Of a stretch of 64,000 bases of DNA, positions 57,480 to 64,000 are shown in pieces. The DNA lies in the NCBI RefSeq assembly GCF_019578655.1, contig NC_063260.1, forward strand, positions 18,162,723-18,226,722, written 5' to 3'. Made by a program: the position numbers and the translations under genes. Within the stretch, counting starts at the first letter, position 1. The number at the start of each line of letters is the position of its first letter. The DNA is from Ricinus communis. Lineage: Eukaryota > Streptophyta > Magnoliopsida > Malpighiales > Euphorbiaceae. Below the pieces are notes generated by a model. The model ran no database searches. It was given only the letters and a program-made list of their open reading frames with translations, and was not told where the DNA came from.

Positions 57480-57497
57480 TCCCCAACAACAGCGCCA
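57480..57497 (-). promoter_or_regulatory. Decayed tRNA-Asp primer site of family B
   Basis: On the minus strand this reads TGGCGCTGTTGTTGGGGA against TGGCGCCGTTGCCGGGGA of family A. The three differences are all C-to-T. The AGTTTT spacer to the LTR is the same as in family A. Confidence 0.85.
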
Positions 57498-57503
57498 AAA
57501 ACT

Positions 57504-58939
57504 TGATAGGCTAAGTTATGTAGCTATAATTTAAGGCAGTAAACCTATCAATGCAGACTAGCACTAACGACGAGTATCAAGGTCGTATTCTCGGGAAAGG
57601 GTGATCCTAGAACTACTGTAGCGTCTATGATTAAATGCAAGCAAGTGATTAGATAAGTGTCAGGCAGTCTAAAAGGATTTCGTGAAACAATCAAAGGACA
57701 AAGCAAACCCAATGGGACCTAAGCTAGTTGGATTTTAGTGAAGGTAGAGATTATATTGATTACCAATTGCGATTACCCGTGGATAAATTCTTAACTGAAT
57801 TCGGTTTCCCTCTCGAGATAATCGAATTCCAAAACCTAAGAACCTAAAGTTGGAATCTCTTCCTAACGATCGATTATTAAATTAGCATTAAGCTTTAATC
57901 CACCTATATTAAGCTTTGTTAATTCTTAATCCGGCTAGTCAATTACCCTTATCTCTAAGTGATCATTAACCAGTTCTTGCTATTCAAGTTTCTAATTGCC
58001 AAATGAACTTCTCAATTACCTAAAGCAATCTAAACATCACAACTTACAACGTCTCATGAATAAGGTGATTTCTCATTAATAATGAAAGCAAGAAGAAACA
58101 AGCATTGATAATTAAAATCTCACAAACATTAAAAGCAATCCAACAACATAGGAACCCTAATGGGTTCAACAATTCTAGCTACTCATGCTAATAAGCAACA
58201 TAAAGTAAAGAATAAAAATAGAAAGGTAATTTGAAAGCATATACACCCTTCTTCTTCAAGTCGGACGAAAAGCCCTAAATTTCCAAATCTGAATTATGAA
58301 CCCTAAATTGCCTCTCGTATGCCTCCAAATCCATTCTTGATCTTCAATTTGATGTTTAAACCAATGTAATCCTTCCTTCAATAGGTGAAATAGTCTCCTA
58401 GAGTCGAATATTGAAGTCTGGAAAAGGATAGCTTATGCATGTATGTGTGAAATCAAGTCAAAAAATCGAACTCTAGCTTAAGAAATCACTTTGCCTATAT
58501 AAATCTCTCAACACGACCGTGGTCAAGCCCGTGCTGATCAGCACGGGCGGAGTCCAAGCCGTGCTGGATCTCCGAGTCCCGCAACTTAAGGCTTCTTCCT
58601 AGTCGTGCCCTCGCCGGTGCTGAGCCACCACAGGCCGTGATGGAGGCCATGGTGACCTTGGAATCGTGCTAAAATGGCACTCTTGAGGGTCAAGTGTTGA
58701 TGGTTTAGCAGGCCAGAGTCCAGGCCGTGCTCAACCTTGGAATGCTAGTCCTTGCTCAATTTTGATGGATTCTAGTCCGTATTTGCGCGTATTTCCCTCG
58801 ACTACTAATAATGTCCATTGATAATCACCTGAAACATGAAAGGAACCAAAACACAAGTGATTCTAGTATAAAACAAGATAACTATGCATAAAAATGTAAG
58901 TAATTGGGTATATAAACATATATAAAACGATGAACATCA
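57504..58939 (-). repeat. 5' LTR of family B element
   Basis: 1436 bp, TGATAGG to AACATCA in plus-strand reading. Very similar to 48542-50019 apart from a missing block of about 42 bp near 57620. AGCACGG-type words lie at 58510-58740. Confidence 0.93.
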
Positions 58940-58944
58940 CTACC

Positions 58945-59850
58945 CGTGGACGGATTCTAAACTGAATTCGGTTTCCCTCTCGAGACAATTGAATTCCTAA
59001 ACCTAAGAACCTAAAGTTGGAATCTCTTCCTAATGATTGATTATTAAGTTAGCCTTAAGCTTTAATCCACCTCTATTAAGCTTTGTTAATTTTTAATCCG
59101 GCAAATTCATTAACCTTACCTCTAAGTAAAAATTAACATGTTCTTGCAATTAAATTTCTAGACTCAATTAGAATTTCTCAGTTGCTAAAAGAAATTTATG
59201 AATAGTAATCAATACAATCAATGTAACAAAAACTGGATTTATATTATTAATTGCAAAAAGAATAAAAGAAAGGAAACTCAAACAATTTTAACAATTCAGT
59301 ACAAATCCAACATAGCAAGGAACCCCAATGGGTTCAATCAATCTAGCTACACATGTTCATGTCTAAAACAAATAGGAATTCAATTACAATAAAAGAATAA
59401 AGAAATTGAAACATACACAACCTATTCCTATAATTGGATGAACATCTCAAAGTCTTGATCTACACTGCAGTTGATCTCCAAAATTGTCTTTTGATTTGCT
59501 CCAAAACTCCTCTTCAATCCTTAATCCAATTCCCAGATCACGAAAATTTGACGTTAAAAGATGGAATCAGTCTCTTGGAAGTCGCCTTGAAATGCCTGAG
59601 ACACGTCTAGCAAAATTACAAAGGAAGATAAAAAGTCAAAATCGCTGATCCCTTTTCTCTTTTTGGTTCATTCGATTTATACTATGTGCAAATACGGGCG
59701 TGTTCTCAGCCCGTGTCCCTTAACACGGGCTGTGTTCAAGCCGTTTTGGTCTCTAAATGAACTGAATCGAGCAAGGTCGTGTTCTAGCCCGTGTCACCAA
59801 CACGGCCGTGCTCTTGATCCCACAGTGGCAGATGAGATTACAAGAAATGA
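58945..59850 (-). repeat. Old family-A-like LTR, right fragment
   Basis: This continues the LTR interrupted at 48541: CGTGGACGGATTC, then CCTAAAGTTGGAATCTCTTCC and further matches to the family A LTR in reverse. ACACGGGC and CACGGCCGTG words appear at 59690-59810. The expected terminus (complement of TGATAAGCATC) is absent, so the LTR is truncated near 59830-59860. Confidence 0.75.
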
Positions 59851-60499
59851 GAATATGGGCTAAGATGGAACTATGGGTTGAAATGCCTCTGGCTGCTCAG
59901 TATTTCCAATATTCGTTGGTGGTGAGATGATTAATGGTGCAGAAGGTGTTGAAGTAGCATTAACTCCTCTTGAAGGATCGATTAGTACACATCAGTTGCA
60001 ATAGAAGAAATGGTTTTTCTTATAACTTTTTCACCATATACAACACTTGATGAATCACCTAACTAGATCGACGAACACCTGGCATGATGATCCTTAAAGA
60101 AGTATCTTTGTAAATAATTAAATCAATGGAATACCATATATGGATATCCCGAATCCACTTCGATGTATAAGTTAAATATTTGGGGAACAAGTAGAAAATT
60201 ATGTAATTAAAAGGTGAATGTACGATACCTCAAGCAGTAGGTCAAAACCTCTTATATAGTACTAAGTTGTCCTTATTCATGTGTAAATAGGACTTCTCTC
60301 CTTATTTGTAGAATGTTATTCTTCTAGCTAGACTCTATTATTTATCCTGTTCAGATTTGATCCCTTAATGCCGGGATGAACATATTGTTTGAAATTTTTC
60401 TATTGGTTAGGGATCCCTATCTTTTTATGACTTGGATGTTGACTGTCATTACTCCCTATTGCTCGGACTTCCTCGGCCTAGTTGGACTAGGTAAGTTTT
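59851..60499. other. Unassigned sequence
   Basis: No gene or repeat was recognised. Composition is moderately AT-rich. Confidence 0.4.
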
Positions 60500-62492
60500 A
60501 ATTATGTTCCAGGAGAGTGAAAAGAAATTAATACAAAGTTACAAGAAATCTTAGTAGAGAAAGATCCAATTAAAATTGATAATATTCAGTTTTTAAAGGA
60601 TGAAAATAATAGACATATAGTACAAGTCCATTAGTTAATGGAGAATGTAGAGATTAGAAAAATTCTAGTAAAAAGCTTAAGTCTTACAAATATCTAATGA
60701 GCATATTATTAATATGACTAGGTGGATTGATTAACAATGAGCTTGTAAAATAAAGAGATAATTGATAAGAGTGTCTAAGATCAAATTATGAAGGAGAAAG
60801 AACATTAGAAAACTTACTAGAATCACTGTTGTGGTAAAAATATTATTAGAAATAAAGAAAAAATTATATAAAGATAATAATGAAAACTTCTTAGTTCTAA
60901 TAGAGATAATAGTAAAGTTTGACCCAATAATGCAAGAACATATTAAACATTTTCAAGTGCATGAGATTCGTAATTATTATTTGGAACATAACATATAAAA
61001 TAAATTAATCTTGATGTTAACCGATGAAGTTAAAAGTATGATCATCAAGAAAATCAAGCGAGTAAAGTATTACTTGATTATTCTTGATTGTAAACCTAAT
61101 GCAAGCCATCAAGAACAAATGATTGTTATATTATGATGTGTTGATACGTCAACAAGTCTAATAAAGATTGATGAATATTTTTAGAATTTTTTTAGTATAG
61201 ATAACACATCATGGGAAGTATTCTTTAATGAAATTTTAAGTACATTAAGAAAACACGATCTCGATATAGATGATGTTAAAGGACTAGAATATGATAATGG
61301 TTTAGTATGAAAGGTAATAAATAAGGGGTGCAAAAAGATTTTTAGATTTAAATTCTAGAGCATTTTATACTTGCTGTGGCTGTCATAATTTGAATATAGT
61401 TCTTTGTTATATGGCTAATTCATGCTCTAAAGCAATATCATTTTTATGGATTATAGTACAATATATTTATTATTTATTTACTTTTTCTACAAAATGATAA
61501 AAAATTATGAATTTTACTCTTAAACTTTTGTCTCAAACACATTGGGAGAGCCGCCTTGAAAGTATCAAAATTCTAAAATTTCAACCCCCAGAAATTAGGG
61601 ATGCGTTATTGAAATTAGCAAAAGTTATTGAAGAGACACATTTAGCAACGTATGAGATTGAAAGCTTTGAATTTCTATTGGGAATGTCGGGTATGATATA
61701 TTACTTGCTGTAAATTCAGTTAGTAAGAGCTTATGATGTATTGATTGCTGGAAATTCAGTTATTAAGAGCTTATAATTGAAAAATATACTATAGATAAAT
61801 TAAAAGGACTTATTTTTTTAATTTAAAACTATAGAGAAAATGGTTTTAATTCTACTTTGTATTTATTTAAACAAGTTGCAATTGAGATGGAAATATAGAA
61901 GCTGTATTTCATATTATTCACAGAAAAAGTTAATTTGATGAAGATGACAATGAGATGATAAAGTTAGCAGATGATTCTTTCAAAATTGATTATTCTATTA
62001 TATTATAAATCACTTAATATGTTCATTGCATAATAGATTTGAACTATTTTAAAGTACGATGATATATTTAATTTTTTATTTAGTCTTAAGATTTTAAGAT
62101 TTTTTTATGATTATATTTTAGAAAAAGATTGTCTTGATCTTAAAGTTTTTTTAAAACATAACATCTATTTTGATATTAATAGTTTGATTTATTTTTAGAA
62201 TTAAAAACTTTAAAAGAAATCACAAAATATAAAGCAATACTCCGATAGAAATACTTAATCTAATAAAAGAACTAAATTGATTTTCTAATTGTTTCATTGC
62301 ATATAAAATTACTAATTATATCTGTTATAGTTGCATCTGCAGAAAATAAAATTCCAAAATTACTATATTTCAAGACAGATTAGATGATTTAACAATTTTA
62401 TTTATCGAAAATAATTTATTGACTAAATTTGAATATAAAAGTTCTATTAGTAATTTTGCCTATAGAAAAGCGAAAAGCAAATTTATGATTTA
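60500..62492 (+). pseudogene. hAT transposase relic (DUF4371, zinc-finger MYM1-like)
   Basis: Through many stops and frame changes the plus strand follows the plant DUF4371/hAT family. A MTRWID segment lies near 60712. ENFLVLIEIIVKFDPIMQEHI is at 60880-60950, DEVKSMIIKKIKRVKYYLIIL at 61020-61090, and HQEQMIVIL, LIKIDEYF and LDIDDVKGLEYDNG follow to 61310. The open frame 61507-61713 has SQTHWESRLESIKILKFQPPE and TYEIESFEFLLGMSG. The C-terminal dimerisation region is recognisable at 62230-62490 (NCFIAYKITNYI, then FQDRLDDLTILFIENNLL). Intact hAT transposases cut and paste DNA as dimers. The catalytic acidic positions cannot be assessed reliably here, and no terminal inverted repeats were fixed. 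Confidence 0.85.
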
Positions 62493-64000
62493 ATTTGATT
62501 TTTGTTTATTTAATATTAAATTTTTTATTTCTATAACTTGCCTAAGGCTGTAAATATTAAGTCACTCTTCACATTTGGTAAATGAATGCACGTAAAAGGT
62601 AAAAAATATTATAAAAATTAGAGAAATTTTTTTTGTTTAGATTTAGTTTATGTCTCTACTTATATATTAAATTGGTAGATGATTAACACAAATCTATTTA
62701 TTTTAAATAATAAAATATGTATCGTTATTTAATATTAAAATATAAAATACTCATATATACGTATCGCTTTTTTATTTATTGTGAGATATACACTAAAATT
62801 AAATAAAAATTTTCACTATAAAAAATAAATACTTTAAAAAATAAATGAAGGAAAAGAACCGAAGAGCAAGGGAGGGAACAAACCAAAAACTATCTACTAC
62901 ACTGCCGTTAACGAAAAGAGCCTATCCCTTTCAATGAAACCTACGTTCATATACACAACAGACAGAGCTGACGGCCATGATGAGCCCTAGCTGGCTAGGG
63001 TTGGTGGTGGGGTGGGGGAAGGACCCACCAGTTGCTCCCATAATATAAGAAGGAGACCTATCTTTCACTCATTTTCATGAAGATGGTGATGGAGATGACA
63101 ATCACAAGACATGCAAAAATGCACATGCACATGGAGACTTCGCTCTTTCACCACCACAGACACATTCCTACTTATGGACCATTTTTCTTGTTTGCTATCT
63201 AGTCAGTTTGCATCCACTCTTTAGGTTTTTTCATTTTATTTTATTCTTTTTTTCAAATGAAAAACTATGACCATGATAATTTGAAAACAACCTGACACTG
63301 ATATCTAGTTATACATCTGCCACATCCATATCCTCATCAAAATGTACAGTAGTGATTTTATTGAACTCATCATTCCATGGAGATAGGTTCTTCACATGCC
63401 AGTTTCCTTACTACAATTTTTAATGAAGTCAGACCAAGATAATCTAGGCTCCAATGAACAAAAACAAAAATAAAAATATATCATACAGGCAAATGAGCCC
63501 TTAGCACAGGGGCTAAGGCACCCATAATAAAAAGGTTATATATTCACAATTAAATATATTACAGTTTCTTTTTGTAAGACTCATGTTAAAATATAATGTT
63601 CATACAGTCCGTATTAATCAAATCTCTAATGAAAGAAATTATAATATATATATTATATTCAAGTTGAGATAAAAAGTTGAATGAGTTATTTACTTAATAA
63701 TAATAAAACAAAAAGGAAGAAACTGTTTAATATGTAATGTCAGAATTATACTTTGATTAGCAAGGTAAAGAATAGAGGCGTAACTAGTTTATAGTAAGAG
63801 GAGTCAGGGCCAGTCTAAGTTCTTAAAATAAGAAAAAGGAATTAGCTGTGCAATTTAAGATAATTTATCAAATAATTAGTTTTAGCCCTATAAAATTTGT
63901 GTAGAAAAGTGATATATGTATGAACATCATTGAATGGATGGCGGAGCATAGGTGGCAAACAGTTATATAGATATGGTGCTTTATCCATAAGACGCTTTTC
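62493..64000. other. No supported gene; possible GC-richer gene fringe at 62860-63200
   Basis: After an AT-rich stretch the segment 62860-63200 is more balanced in composition and could be promoter or leader of a gene outside the window, but no convincing frame is present. The rest is AT-rich with a short palindrome near 63490 (AGCCCTTAGC / GCTAAGGC). Confidence 0.4.

Larger units (their letters stand above)
48542..58939 (-). mobile_element. Athila-type LTR element with gag-protease but no RT/integrase (family B)
   Basis: A 10398-bp element on the minus strand has LTRs at 48542-50019 and 57504-58939 and a perfect CTACC target duplication at 48537-48541 and 58940-58944. Reading on the minus strand, it has a tRNA-Asp-type primer site, gag with internal deletion, zinc knuckle, protease, the post-protease linker, then a jump past RT, RNase H and integrase, then a palindromic-word region, an ORF-1-like gene in the env position, and the plus-strand primer site. 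It resembles family A but keeps far more interior. It could have moved only with proteins supplied by another element. Confidence 0.93.

Noticed and set aside
63480..63540. Possible tRNA-like or hairpin sequence around 63490
   Set aside because: There is only a short AGCCCTTAGC / GCTAAGGC palindrome; no cloverleaf arms or TTCGA loop could be found.

Overview
The window looks like nuclear DNA of a flowering plant, most likely a eudicot. It is AT-rich and built almost entirely of transposable elements of plant lineages (Athila, Tat and Tekay type LTR elements, hAT, MITEs) plus an integrated pararetrovirus of the Florendovirus type. I cannot name the species. No intact host gene is visible; the only candidate is a short possible terminal exon near 941-1149. 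All coding regions recognised are broken copies of mobile-element or viral genes.

Layout, left to right. (1) 1-4561: AT-rich DNA with a possible gene fringe and one MITE. (2) 4562-9848: a solo LTR of a Tat-like element (target duplication ATTAT), itself split by a 2.9-kb solo LTR of Tekay/Del type (5643-8575, target duplication TTTAA). (3) 11048-25067: a single roughly 7.85-kb florendovirus-like genome sitting inside a TA dinucleotide repeat. Its movement, coat, protease, RT/RNase H and ORF2 genes are all recognisable and all broken. A 6106-bp non-autonomous Athila-type element (family A, 13191-19296) was inserted into it and left the perfect duplication AATAT. (4) 25068-35389: AT-rich DNA with several MITE-like inverted-repeat elements, two short tandem arrays, a Ulp1-protease-like relic and a CACTA-like patch. 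(5) 35390 to about 48 kb: a decayed Tat-like element with 5' LTR, PBS, gag, protease with G-patch, RT and RNase H. It has no integrase that I can find and carries antisense genes of the plant mobile domain and DUF7745 type. (6) 48227 to about 59850: an old family-A-like LTR split by a 10.4-kb Athila-type element (family B, 48542-58939, minus strand, duplication CTACC) that keeps gag, protease and an ORF-1/env-position gene but no RT or integrase. (7) 60500-62492: a hAT transposase pseudogene of the DUF4371/zinc-finger MYM-like type. (8) 62493-64000: nothing recognisable.

Four insertions have target duplications read directly from the sequence, so the order of nesting is secure. The most unusual patterns are: clusters of short GC-rich palindromic words in the LTRs of two unrelated LTR lineages, which differ in size between copies and recur inside the elements; the virus bounded by TA repeats; the paired Athila-type families A and B, which both lack RT and integrase; and the antisense plant-mobile-domain genes in the Tat-like element.
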